This document shows, in pieces, positions 46,181 through 54,913 of a DNA stretch of 64,000 nt. The notes under the pieces are model-generated. The model ran no database searches, was not told where the DNA came from, and saw only the letters and a list, made by a program, of their open reading frames with translations. The position numbers were made by a program, and so were the translations under genes. Within the stretch, counting starts at the first letter, position 1, and every line of letters begins with the position of its first letter. The stretch lies in NCBI RefSeq assembly GCF_012272855.1, contig NZ_JAAXCQ010000013.1:62001-126000 (forward strand), written 5' to 3'. Origin of the DNA: Arenibacter sp. 6A1 (lineage in GTDB: Bacteria; Bacteroidota; Bacteroidia; Flavobacteriales; Flavobacteriaceae).

Positions 46181-47178
46181 ATGGATTCTAAAAACCTTCC
46201 AAAACCAATTACTAATAGAAGAGAATTTTTAAAATTATCATCGTTAGCAGGAGCAGCAATGGTACTACCAATTGATGCATTTTCAGCTAACCTTGGAAGA
46301 GAAAAAATTGAAATTGGTTTAATAGCCGAAATCCATCAAGATGTTATGCACGATGGGGAAGAACGTTTGCAAGCCTTTTTAGATGCTGCCAAAAAACGTG
46401 ATCCAGATTTCATTATACAAATGGGCGATTTTTGTGTTCCCCACGACCATAATAAAGGTTTTATGGCTCGGTGGAGTAATTACCGAGGTGATAAATATCA
46501 TATACTTGGAAATCATGATATGGACCATGGCTTTAGCAAAGAACAAACGATGGCTTTTTGGAATATGCCTAAAAAGTATTTTTTTTTTGATAAAAAGGGG
46601 GTTCATCTTATTGTTTTGGATGGGAACGATCAAAATCCAGAACCATGGGACGGTTATAAGCGATACATAGGCGACGTTCAAAAAAAATGGTTAATTGATG
46701 ACTTAGCAAAAACAAAGAAACCTACCATTGTTTTTAGTCATCAAACATTAGAACTGGAAGAAACTGGTGGTGTTGCTAATTTTGAAGAGATTCAAAATAT
46801 TTTTAAAAAAGCGAATAAGGAAGTCGGATTTAAAAAGGTGTTGTGCTGCTGGAGTGGACATCATCACACCGATTTTTGACACAGATCAATGATATCTATT
46901 ACTTACCAATATATAGCGCATCTTATTATTGGTTAGGTGGTGATTATAAAACAGTGCGTTTTAGTGAGGCTGTTGATAAAACCCAACCCTGGATAAAATA
47001 TACTGTCCAATATAAAGATTCATTGTTTACGTTTATGACGATAAAGAATAATAAAATTATTCTTGAACCAAGAAAAACTGAGTTTGTTGGCCCTGGACCT
47101 GATGAATTGGGAATGCCTAAACCTCATCCTCATGAGCCAATTGTACCAACCATTTCTGCGTTTAAAATGAAAATTTAG
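46181..47178 (+). pseudogene. Broken copy of the Tat metallophosphoesterase gene
   Basis: This is the counterpart of the gene at 13.1-14.1 kb. The start at 46181 (MDSKNL...NRREFLK) is preferred over an ATG at 46130. The frame is intact through SGHHHTDF, then a one-base deletion near 46872 creates a TGA at 46877-46879. The remaining 3' part (to 47178) stays similar in the shifted frame. The first metal ligand is also altered (AEIHQD instead of ADIHQD). The first ~50 codons differ clearly from the intact copy whereas the remainder is almost identical. This gene is probably non-functional. Confidence 0.85.
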
Positions 47179-47275
47179 TTAGATTTTTTAAACCTTTTCT
47201 TTTTACAAGCTGTAAAAGTTAATTATAAGATAACCAAATTTCTAGAAACCGTAAATTTAGAAAGCAGTATGGTAA

Positions 47276-47626
47276 GTGGTCCTTAGGGACTTCGGAAAGA
47301 ATACCTTTATTGTCAAATACAAAGAGCACTTGGCCAAAATGATGTCGGAATTCTCTATGGAGAGCTCACGTATATTTATGACAGAATATACTAGGCCCTA
47401 TGATTATACTTTGGAAGGCTTTGGTAGAGTTCTCCCTCACCAAAATTTTAACTTAAAGTGAGGGGGCGGCTTTCAGTTGGCTGTTCGTTATATCGTTCTT
47501 TCAGGCCTGGAATCAGACAGTCTTAAAAATATTACTATCGGTTTAATTCGATAACTTAATCCAATCGAGAAAATCTTGGCTTCTAAAGAACCAACTAAGG
47601 TTAAATATCAGTGATTTACAGGATAG
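47276..47626 (+). pseudogene. Decayed OprP-type porin C-terminus, copy B
   Basis: A frame from 47276 reads FIVKYKEHLAKMMSEF and then RPYDYTLEGFGRVLPHQNF before a stop at 47461. After that GGGFQLAVRYIVLSGLES and PIEKILASKEPTKVKYQ continue in the same register with further stops. The pattern is the end of a phosphate-selective-type porin. A 21-bp segment present in copy A is deleted here. The following stretch up to 48263 is the decayed non-coding part also seen in copy A. Confidence 0.6.
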
Positions 47627-48263
47627 CAGTTATGGGTTGAATTAGATTTATAACGAATTTAGATTGAAGGGATGGGATTGTATATTTTGGAAGGAAGTAT
47701 AATTGGATCGATTATGTTTTAATAGTACAACTAACGTATTGAAAATAAATATATAGTTGGTAAATTGGAGAGAAAAGTGAATATTGCGCAATAGGCATGA
47801 AATATTAACCTAGTCATGAAGCGATTTTTTGTCACTTTGTTTTTGTCCTAGATTATTCCTTGGTAGGAGACTGGTTATGATACAAATAAAGAAGGCTCCA
47901 AAAATCATCTATGATTCAGGACATGGGGAAGTAGGTTTTGAAATGAAAACTGATGTTGGCCAAAGCGGATAAAACATCAATTATTATTAAAATTTAGCCC
48001 TACATAACAAGTTTGTTTCAATTAGGAGTTGAACACAGCTAATATTAAAAGTTGGAAACTTGACAATAAACCCATTGAGGATAACTAAAAAATGATTCTA
48101 AAAATCAGCTTAGTTTCGATAACCATTGTCCATAAAAATTATAAATAAAACTCCCAAAAGTGGGCCATTTGTTGGCTATGAGTTGTCACGGGGCCCAATA
48201 AATTGGGGATTAAACATTATCGAGTGAAATTCATAAGGAGTTTTTTAAAAGAAAACGAAGTTA

Positions 48264-48965
48264 ATGTTCAAAATTAAAGAAAAATTAAATTTTAAATTAA
48301 TGAGAGTTTCGAAAAAAACTAGAATGTTTTGGTTTGCTATTTTGGTGCTGTTAACCCTGGTAGTGGGAAAAGTAAATGCACAGAATAGAGAGTCTGGGAT
48401 AAAGGAGCTTTGGCAAGAGTTATATGTATATAAAAATTTTAATAAAAAGTGGAGAGGTGAAATTCTTTTTAATAACTTATATAGTTCAGAATATGGAAAT
48501 TACGATTGGTTTCTAGAGGGGAAATCTGCTTTTAAAATTACAAAATGGCTGGGTGTTGAAGCAATTTACCGCCAGGAATATTATGATTTAAATGGTTCGA
48601 AAGTTGTAGAATATAGACCAATGATAAGGTTTTCTGGAAAAATTAAAATTCGAGATTGGCGCATTCGAAATCGGCATCGTATTGAATTAAGGATGTTTAA
48701 AATTGGCAAAACAAGACTACGATATAGGACAGACTTGAAGATTAAACCAAGCTTCAACTGGACCAATCTAAACCTTAACCCTTACGTGTTGGAGGAAATT
48801 TTTATTAACCATAACGGTTTTTCAAGAAATAGGGTTTATGTGGGTATTGAAGGAAAAATATGTCGATTTGAACCTGCTATTTATATGCTGTTGCAATCGA
48901 ATATAAAATCTAATAATTGGGACAACCAGCCAATAGTTGGAATTATGATGGGATTTGAGTTGTAA
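48264..48965 (+). CDS. DUF2490-family outer-membrane beta-barrel protein, copy B
   Basis: This 233-residue protein is the near-identical twin of the one at 15225, with a few substitutions (for example GVTELW to GIKELW, MFEIGE to MFKIGK, NQNGF to NHNGF). As there, an ATG 12 codons in (48300) gives a better signal peptide. The frame is fully open, although both neighbouring genes in this copy are dead. Function is unknown. Whether it is expressed depends on a promoter inside the decayed upstream segment. Confidence 0.72.
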   Translation: MFKIKEKLNFKLMRVSKKTRMFWFAILVLLTLVVGKVNAQNRESGIKELWQELYVYKNFNKKWRGEILFNNLYSSEYGNYDWFLEGKSAFKITKWLGVEAIYRQEYYDLNGSKVVEYRPMIRFSGKIKIRDWRIRNRHRIELRMFKIGKTRLRYRTDLKIKPSFNWTNLNLNPYVLEEIFINHNGFSRNRVYVGIEGKICRFEPAIYMLLQSNIKSNNWDNQPIVGIMMGFEL

Positions 48966-49007
48966 CGGCTAATTTTAAAAACTTACGAAGGAAAATAGTT
49001 AGATTAG

Positions 49008-49256
49008 GTTGCCTATCTCAATGGGGACTAAACACCCGAGGAAGCAAAGAAGGATGGTTATACGAAATTAGATTATAATTATAAGGTTTATAAGAAGAAT
49101 CTAACATGGAAAAAGCAAGCCCAGAATCTTAGGTTGACAGTAAATGCATGGACCGTTAATTAGGAGGAAGATATGAAGGGCCTTTTACGGCAATAGGTAG
49201 AACGCATTTCTACCGATGAACCAGAATTACTATATAAGATTTTAGAATTAAAATAA
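49008..49256 (+). pseudogene. Glycerophosphodiester phosphodiesterase remnant, copy B
   Basis: This matches the 82-codon tail at 15969-16217, but several codons are now stops (in the VNxxEED and RQxVE regions) and one near the start changes GDKTPEE to a broken reading. The end still reads ISTDEPELLYKIL. It is more decayed than copy A. Confidence 0.7.
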
Positions 49257-49341
49257 GTTTTTATTCAGTCGATCAATTCTACAAAATTGTTGTTATAATG
49301 CTTATCTAAAAGAAATGAAAACTCTTGTATTTTGTATTGAT

Positions 49342-50343
49342 TTATCTAAATGGTTTGTTTCGGTGCAATTGTTGAACATATTCTTCAATTAAATCGTATC
49401 CTTCATCATGTAGGATTGTGGTGCCTAATTTGGGCATATGTAAATCTCCCGAAACCTTCATTCTATGAATTATCTTGGGATATTTTAGGGCTATTCCAGT
49501 TTTCTTATAAGGTACCTCGTATCCTAAGTTTAATGTTTTGTAATTAGCAAGTCCTAAAGGATTATGGCAATGGGCACAATTAATATCTAAATACGCTCTT
49601 GCTCGTTTAGTAAGGTCTTTTTGGGTATCATTATAATCTGGTAATTTTTCAAAGCTGTCATAGGAACCATTGGATGTGATTAATCTTTTATCAATAAAAT
49701 GTTGCCATTGGTCGATAGTATCGCCCTGTTTTATCAGCCATTTTTTTAAGTTACCTACTTTCGGGCCAATAGGCTGTATTTTTCCCTTACTCTTATGGCA
49801 AGCAACACACTCCTTAGACGAGGGAATATGGTAATTAATTTGGCGACGCCTATTATTGTTATCTGTCCAGTTGATTTGGCTGTCGGCCCCTTCAAGGATT
49901 AGAAAAGCTTCGGTTTGGGTTTCATTCCATTGATATGTCGCAAAATTCCAACGTGTATTGTTTTTTATAAGTACTCTTGTTTCTAAAATTCTACGAGAAT
50001 TAATGTTGTCCTCGTTGGGATAATAAAAAGTTTTTACCAAAATACTTCCTTCGGGAAAATTAAGTTTTCCTGTGCTTAAGATGGTAATAGTACTGTCTTT
50101 GGGGATTTTAAACAAACGCTGTTTTTCGGCATAATCTGTAAATAATGGAGCGGAAAGCTCAAATGTTTCAAGATCGGTTGCCGGAAGTAAATCGGACATT
50201 TTTCCTTGGAAAAAGCCATAGGAAGATAAGGTAGGGGAAAACTTTATTTCATTATTAATGGTGCTAAAAAAGTTACGACCTAAAAGAAGAACGGTAATAC
50301 TGCTAATCGGAATAGCAAGTAGTAGTATTTTCTGAATTTTCAT
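49342..50343 (-). CDS. SO2930-family diheme c-type cytochrome-like protein
   Basis: This 333-residue protein has an N-terminal hydrophobic leader (KILLLAIPISSITVLLLG). It contains two CxxCH heme sites (CVACHKSK at ~184 and CAHCHNPLG at ~257). The N-terminal half matches the TIGR03806-type pattern: LSSYGFFQGKM, APLFTDYAEKQRLFKIP, FPEGSILVKTFYY and LETRVLIKNNTRWNFATY. Such proteins are presumed periplasmic electron carriers, with unclear partners. It follows tetR on the same strand by 38 bp and carries its own operator-like palindrome directly upstream. Its stop coincides with the end of the duplicated block. Confidence 0.82.
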   Translation of the reverse strand: MKIQKILLLAIPISSITVLLLGRNFFSTINNEIKFSPTLSSYGFFQGKMSDLLPATDLETFELSAPLFTDYAEKQRLFKIPKDSTITILSTGKLNFPEGSILVKTFYYPNEDNINSRRILETRVLIKNNTRWNFATYQWNETQTEAFLILEGADSQINWTDNNNRRRQINYHIPSSKECVACHKSKGKIQPIGPKVGNLKKWLIKQGDTIDQWQHFIDKRLITSNGSYDSFEKLPDYNDTQKDLTKRARAYLDINCAHCHNPLGLANYKTLNLGYEVPYKKTGIALKYPKIIHRMKVSGDLHMPKLGTTILHDEGYDLIEEYVQQLHRNKPFR

Positions 50344-50365
50344 GATATGCTACTAAATAAATTAA

Positions 50366-50381
50366 CGTACTAAATAGTATG
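50366..50381. promoter_or_regulatory. TetR operator-like palindrome upstream of cytochrome gene
   Basis: CGTACTA-AA-TAGTATG is a 7-2-7 inverted repeat with one mismatch, lying between the tetR stop and the cytochrome start. It matches the palindrome upstream of tetR (CATACTA-GT-TAGTATG) in 13 of 14 arm positions. Confidence 0.65.
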
Positions 50382-50975
50382 TTATTGATTTATAGTTAGG
50401 CTTTTTAAATACTTGTCCAAGACCCCTAAATAGGTATTGTAGCACTCGTACCCTTTTATCTTACCAAGATTTCGTATGCCGGCATAACCACTAATAACAA
50501 GACAGGAGACTTCTTTTGATATAATGGAGCTTGGTATTATTTTGTTTTGTTTCGCTTTTTCAATGCTCTGTTCAATAGCGTTTTCCCATGATATGATGAT
50601 TTGGGATAATTGTAGATAGAACTTTTTGTTTGTTGGACTCATTTCCTCAATGAGATTTATAGCAGGGCAACCATACTTAATATCAAATAATTCGTCATTG
50701 AGCAAAAGGTCTTTAATACTGTAGTAAATTGAAGCAATAGGATCCTTAGTAGTAGACAAGGGTAGTATTAAAGCTTTCTCCATTCCTGGTTTTATTATTT
50801 CGGATATTAGGGCTATTCCTAAATCTTCTTTAGTCTTAAAATGATGATAAAAAGCTCCTTTAGTAAAGGCTGTATGCTTAATTATGTCGTCTATGCTTGT
50901 TGCGTTAAATCCGTTTTTATAGATTAATTCAAAAGCTGTGTTTAAGATTTTAACTCTTGTGTTCTGTTTTTGCAT
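50382..50975 (-). CDS. TetR/AcrR-family transcriptional repressor
   Basis: This 197-residue protein has an N-terminal HTH of TetR type (ILNTAFELIYKNGFNATSID, then FTKGAFYHHFKTKEDLG, residues ~9-53). The C-terminal ligand-binding domain is variable. It precedes and is probably co-transcribed with the cytochrome gene. Matching palindromes in front of both genes suggest it represses itself and the cytochrome gene. The ligand is unknown. Confidence 0.9.
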   Translation of the reverse strand: MQKQNTRVKILNTAFELIYKNGFNATSIDDIIKHTAFTKGAFYHHFKTKEDLGIALISEIIKPGMEKALILPLSTTKDPIASIYYSIKDLLLNDELFDIKYGCPAINLIEEMSPTNKKFYLQLSQIIISWENAIEQSIEKAKQNKIIPSSIISKEVSCLVISGYAGIRNLGKIKGYECYNTYLGVLDKYLKSLTINQ

Positions 50976-50977
50976 TA

Positions 50978-51004
50978 CATACTAGTTAGTATGATGCAAA
51001 GGTA
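50978..51004 (-). promoter_or_regulatory. tetR promoter (-7 element) with overlapping operator
   Basis: On the minus strand a Bacteroidota -7 element TACCTTTG (50997-51004) is followed at once by the perfect 7-2-7 palindrome CATACTA-GT-TAGTATG (50978-50993), two bases before the tetR start codon. A repressor bound here would cover the transcription start. Confidence 0.7.
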
Positions 51005-51152
51005 TATAAGATATTTTAAGGATGGCCTGTTTTAAATTGATTTTTAAAATACTTAAGTATTTCTAAGTAGTTATTTAGATGAGAAAATAACTGTTTAAAA
51101 AAAGTACTGTGGCCTCTGATTTATAAACTCATCGGAATATTAATAATTTTAT

Positions 51153-51175
51153 TATATTTGCTAAATCAATTTAGC
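51153..51175 (+). promoter_or_regulatory. fucI promoter (-7 element) with LacI-type operator
   Basis: TATATTTG (51153-51160) fits the TAnnTTTG -7 consensus. The last base begins a perfect 7-2-7 palindrome GCTAAAT-CA-ATTTAGC (51160-51175), about 210 bp upstream of fucI. The half-site recurs upstream of fucP. The long leader to 51383 contains no gene. Confidence 0.65.
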
Positions 51176-51383
51176 TAATAATGGGAGGGCTTGGGAATGA
51201 ATAGGAGGGTGGTAGTCATAAAAGTATACCCTCTTGAATTTGAACTGATGACATAGTTAATAGAGTACTAGTTTCTAGGTTTAAAAATCCTTGTTATTGT
51301 AGTATACATGAAGGATGTCGTTGATCAGGAGTGTTAATTGTATACTATTTAAGATTTAAAATGAACTTTAATATATCATAATA

Positions 51384-53165
51384 ATGACTTACAAAAATTT
51401 AATTGGGCATTTGCCAAAAATAGGAATCAGACCGGTTATTGACGGAAGGCTAGATGGTGTGAGAGAATCTCTAGAAGAAGCTACCATGAAGATGGCTAGG
51501 AATGCGGCGGAGTTTTTAGAAAATAATTTAAGACATGCCGATGGTAGCAAGGTAGAATGTGTTATTTCTGATACTTGTATTGGTGGGGTGGCGGAAGCTG
51601 CCGCTTCAGCGGATAAATTTTCAAGGGAGGGAGTAGGATTGTCTCTTACCGTTACCCCTTGTTGGTGTTATGGTAGTGAGACTATTGATATGGATTCGGA
51701 AATTCCAAAAGCCATATGGGGGTTTAATGGCACCGAAAGGCCCGGAGCGGTTTATTTATCGGCTGCATTGGCCGGACACAATCAAAAAGGCCTTCCTGCA
51801 TTTGGAATTTACGGTAGGGATGTACAGGATAGCGGGGATACCGAGATTCCACAAGACGTTCAAGAAAAACTGCTTCGATTTGCTAAGGCCGGTTTGGCGG
51901 TAGCTACCATGAAAGGGAAATCATATTTGTCAATGGGAGCGGTTTCAATGGGGATAGCTGGTTCTATAGTAGATACGGATTTTTTCGAAAGCTATTTGGG
52001 GATGCGTAGTGAAAACATAGATATGTCCGAATTTGTTAGGCGTATAGAGAAAGAAATCTACGATAAAGACGAGTATGAGAAGGCGTTGGAGTGGACTAAA
52101 AAGAATTGCAAGGAAGGGAAGGATTATAACCCCGATCACCGTAAGAAATCGAGAGAGGAATTAGATAAGGATTGGGAATTTGTGGTTAAAATGACCTTGA
52201 TAGCTAAGGATCTAATGATTGGAAATCCTAAGCTTAAAACTTTGGGGTATGGTGAAGAAGCTTTGGGGCGAAATGCAATTTCAGGAGGTTTCCAAGGGCA
52301 ACGCCAATGGACCGATCATTTTCCAAATGGTGACTTTATGGAGGCTATTTTAACCTCTTCTTTTGATTGGAACGGAATTCGACAGCCTTTTATGGTAGCT
52401 ACTGAAAACGACAGTCTCAATGGTGTATCCATGTTGTTTGGGCATTTATTGACCGGCGCGGCTCAGATATTCTCTGACGTTCGTACGTATTGGAGTCCAG
52501 AGGCAGTGAAAAGGGTAACTGGCCACGATCTTAAAGGTGATGCGGCCAATGGTTTTATACATCTTATAAATTCTGGCGCTTCTGCATTAGATGGAACTGG
52601 CCAACAAACTGTGGATGGAAAACCGGCAATGAAACCATGGTGGGATATTAATGAGGAGGAAGTTCAAAAATGTTTGGAAAATACCACTTGGGGACCTGGA
52701 GTATTGGAATATTTTAGAGGAGGTGGATTTTCATCAACCTTTAAAACAGTAGGTGAAATGCCAGTGACCATGTGCAGAATTAATATTGTAAAAGGAATAG
52801 GGCCAGTTTTACAGATCGCAGAAGGTAAAACGATAGCCTTGCCAGAGGAAGTACATAATGTAATAAACGAAAGAACCAATCCTACATGGCCAACGACTTG
52901 GTTTGTGCCTAACTTAACGGGCAAAGGTGCTTTTAAGGATGTTTACAGTGTAATGGCTAATTGGGGTGCCAACCATGGGGCATTTACTTATGGACATATT
53001 GGTGCTGATCTAATTACTTTGGCCTCCATGCTAAGGATACCGGTGAATATGCACAATGTTGACGAGGATAAGATATTTAGACCTAGCGCGTGGTCGTCTT
53101 TTGGTATGGATCCAGAAGGTGCAGATTATAGAGCGTGTTCTACCTATAAAGCACTGTATAACTAA
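51384..53165 (+). CDS. fucI: L-fucose isomerase (also D-arabinose isomerase)
   Basis: This 593-residue protein is close to the 591 of E. coli FucI. Matching features are [19 protein letters not shown] at the start, [26 protein letters not shown], and the metal-binding Glu341 (ATENDSLNG) and Asp365 (FSDVRTYWS). The latter pair has the same 24-residue spacing as Glu337/Asp361 of E. coli FucI. It converts L-fucose to L-fuculose, and D-arabinose to D-ribulose, in the cytoplasm with Mn2+. It lies 13 bp upstream of a sugar kinase gene. It is probably repressed by the LacI-type protein encoded two genes downstream. Confidence 0.97.
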   Translation: MTYKNLIGHLPKIGIRPVIDGRLDGVRESLEEATMKMARNAAEFLENNLRHADGSKVECVISDTCIGGVAEAAASADKFSREGVGLSLTVTPCWCYGSETIDMDSEIPKAIWGFNGTERPGAVYLSAALAGHNQKGLPAFGIYGRDVQDSGDTEIPQDVQEKLLRFAKAGLAVATMKGKSYLSMGAVSMGIAGSIVDTDFFESYLGMRSENIDMSEFVRRIEKEIYDKDEYEKALEWTKKNCKEGKDYNPDHRKKSREELDKDWEFVVKMTLIAKDLMIGNPKLKTLGYGEEALGRNAISGGFQGQRQWTDHFPNGDFMEAILTSSFDWNGIRQPFMVATENDSLNGVSMLFGHLLTGAAQIFSDVRTYWSPEAVKRVTGHDLKGDAANGFIHLINSGASALDGTGQQTVDGKPAMKPWWDINEEEVQKCLENTTWGPGVLEYFRGGGFSSTFKTVGEMPVTMCRINIVKGIGPVLQIAEGKTIALPEEVHNVINERTNPTWPTTWFVPNLTGKGAFKDVYSVMANWGANHGAFTYGHIGADLITLASMLRIPVNMHNVDEDKIFRPSAWSSFGMDPEGADYRACSTYKALYN

Positions 53166-53178
53166 TATAAAACCATTT

Positions 53179-54792
53179 ATGGAGAGGAAATATGTTATAG
53201 GAATTGACTATGGGACGGACTCTGTTAGGACTGCCATTGTAGATGCGGCTAATGGAAAAATAATTGCCGTCAGTGAAAAGAAATACGAGCGATGGGAGAA
53301 AGGACAATATTGTAATCCTTTAAAAAACCAGTTTCGGCAACACCCTCAGGACTATATTGACGGATTGGTTTTTACGGTAAAGGATGCGCTTTCCCAATGT
53401 GATAGTAAAGTTGCGGAAAACATAGTGGCCTTAGGGTTTGATACCACAGGAAGCACACCTGTGTTGGTAGATGAACAAGGGATCCCTTTGGCATTATTGC
53501 CCGAGTTTAAAGATAATCCCAATGCTATGTTTGTGCTTTGGAAAGACCATACTGCCATTGAAGAAGCCGAAGAGATCAATCAATTAGTGAAAAGATGGGA
53601 TATAAATTATACCAAATATATGGGGGGAATTTATTCTTCCGAATGGGTTTGGGCAAAAGTGTTACAGCTGCTTAGAACAGATGCTTCGGTTAGGGAGGCA
53701 GCTTATTCCTGGGTAGAGCATTGCGACTGGATGCCGGCATTGGTGACCGGTAACACCCTTCCAAATGAAATAAAACGCAGTAGGTGTGCTGCAGGGCATA
53801 AGGCTATGTGGAGCGAAGAGTGGGGCGGACTGCCTTCAGAACATTTTTTGACCTCTTTAGATCCTTTGTTAGGAGGATTTAGAGAAGGGTTGTATTCCGA
53901 GACTTGCACAAGTGATATGCCAGTAGGGACCCTATCACAAGAATGGGCTCAAAAACTGGGGTTACCTTCTAGTGTTCTTGTTGGTGTTGGTATTTTGGAT
54001 GCTCATGCCGGTGCAGTAGGTGGGGGAATAAAAGAGGGAGCTTTGCTGAAAATTATTGGGACTTCAACCTGTGATATTATGGTGGTTCCTAAAAAAGAAC
54101 TTAAAGAAACTCTCATTCCCGGAATTTGCGGACAGGTTGACGGTTCGGTATTATCTGACTATATAGGGTTGGAAGCAGGTCAGAGTGCTTATGGGGATAT
54201 ATTCGCCTGGTTTAAGTCTATTCTGGTTTGGCCTCTGATGTTCGAAACGGAAAAAGAACGTAGGAAAATAGAAGATGGTATTTTAGAAAGATTGTCCGAA
54301 GAAGCGAGTAAATTGCAAGTAAGACGTGACGATATGATGGCTACCGACTGGCTTAACGGTAGACGTACACCAGACGCTAATCCCTTATTAAAAGGAAGTT
54401 TGTCAGGACTGACCTTAGGAACTACCGCTCCTATGATTTATAAGGCATTGGTAGAGGCCGCTGCATTTGGCTCTAAAGCTATAATTGATAGGTTATTAGA
54501 GCATAATGTTAACATTAACGAGGTTATTGCTGTTGGGGGAGTGGCTAAAAAGTCCGACTTCGTGATGCAAACCTTGAGTAATGTATTGAATTTGCCAATA
54601 AAAATTGCAAGTTCGGACCAGTCTTGTGCCTTAGGTGCTGCTATGAACGCCGCAGTGGTAGGGAAAATCTACGACCAAGTTGTTACTGCTCAAAAGGAAA
54701 TGGGGGAGGCCATTGAAAAAGTGTATGTTCCCAATTTGGAAAAAAATAAGGTTTATCAAGAAAATTACTTGAAATACCTGAATACCATTTAA
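53179..54792 (+). CDS. FGGY-family carbohydrate kinase, ribulokinase (AraB)-like
   Basis: The frame is open from 53056, but the ATG at 53179 (MERKYVIGIDYG) begins the conserved domain and lies 13 bp after fucI. The 537-residue protein has GIDYGTDSVRTAIVD, GFDTTGSTPVLVDEQGIPLA, VLWKDHTAIEEAEEIN and GVGILDAHAGAVGGG. The phrases and length are those of ribulokinases, not of the shorter fuculokinase/rhamnulokinase type. In this context it probably phosphorylates L-fuculose or D-ribulose made by FucI. The choice matters for the pathway: D-ribulose phosphorylated at C5 needs no dedicated aldolase. A terminator follows. Confidence 0.88.
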   Translation: MERKYVIGIDYGTDSVRTAIVDAANGKIIAVSEKKYERWEKGQYCNPLKNQFRQHPQDYIDGLVFTVKDALSQCDSKVAENIVALGFDTTGSTPVLVDEQGIPLALLPEFKDNPNAMFVLWKDHTAIEEAEEINQLVKRWDINYTKYMGGIYSSEWVWAKVLQLLRTDASVREAAYSWVEHCDWMPALVTGNTLPNEIKRSRCAAGHKAMWSEEWGGLPSEHFLTSLDPLLGGFREGLYSETCTSDMPVGTLSQEWAQKLGLPSSVLVGVGILDAHAGAVGGGIKEGALLKIIGTSTCDIMVVPKKELKETLIPGICGQVDGSVLSDYIGLEAGQSAYGDIFAWFKSILVWPLMFETEKERRKIEDGILERLSEEASKLQVRRDDMMATDWLNGRRTPDANPLLKGSLSGLTLGTTAPMIYKALVEAAAFGSKAIIDRLLEHNVNINEVIAVGGVAKKSDFVMQTLSNVLNLPIKIASSDQSCALGAAMNAAVVGKIYDQVVTAQKEMGEAIEKVYVPNLEKNKVYQENYLKYLNTI

Positions 54793-54809
54793 TAAAAATA
54801 CCCTAGAAG

Positions 54810-54844
54810 ACACCTTAGTGGTTTTGCTAAGGTGTTTTTTTTTA
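54810..54844 (+). terminator. Rho-independent terminator after the kinase gene
   Basis: A perfect 9-bp stem ACACCTTAG/CTAAGGTGT (54810-54818 with 54827-54835) and an 8-nt loop are followed by about ten T residues. It ends the fucI-kinase transcript before lacI. Confidence 0.92.
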
Positions 54845-54913
54845 TTTGAGGTATGGAATGGGGAATTATATCGTTAATATTGCCATTATAACATTAATTA
54901 ACGCATAATCTGA

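Larger units (their letters stand above)
46340..49345 (+). repeat. 3.0-kb direct repeat, copy B
   Basis: This is the second copy of the segment at 13289-16306, in the same orientation, with the same order of gene, porin remnant, DUF2490 gene and GDPD remnant, and 12 bp shorter overall. It carries extra stops and indels. Its right end coincides with the stop codon of the convergent cytochrome gene (49342-49344), and its left end falls inside the phosphoesterase gene. Confidence 0.9.

Noticed and set aside
13289-49345. Composite transposon bounded by the 3-kb repeats
   Set aside because: The repeats contain no transposase or terminal inverted repeats, so segmental duplication is the simpler reading.
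53056-53178. Extended start of the kinase gene inside fucI
   Set aside because: The extra 41 residues overlap fucI in another frame and lack conservation; MERKYVIGIDYG is the natural start.
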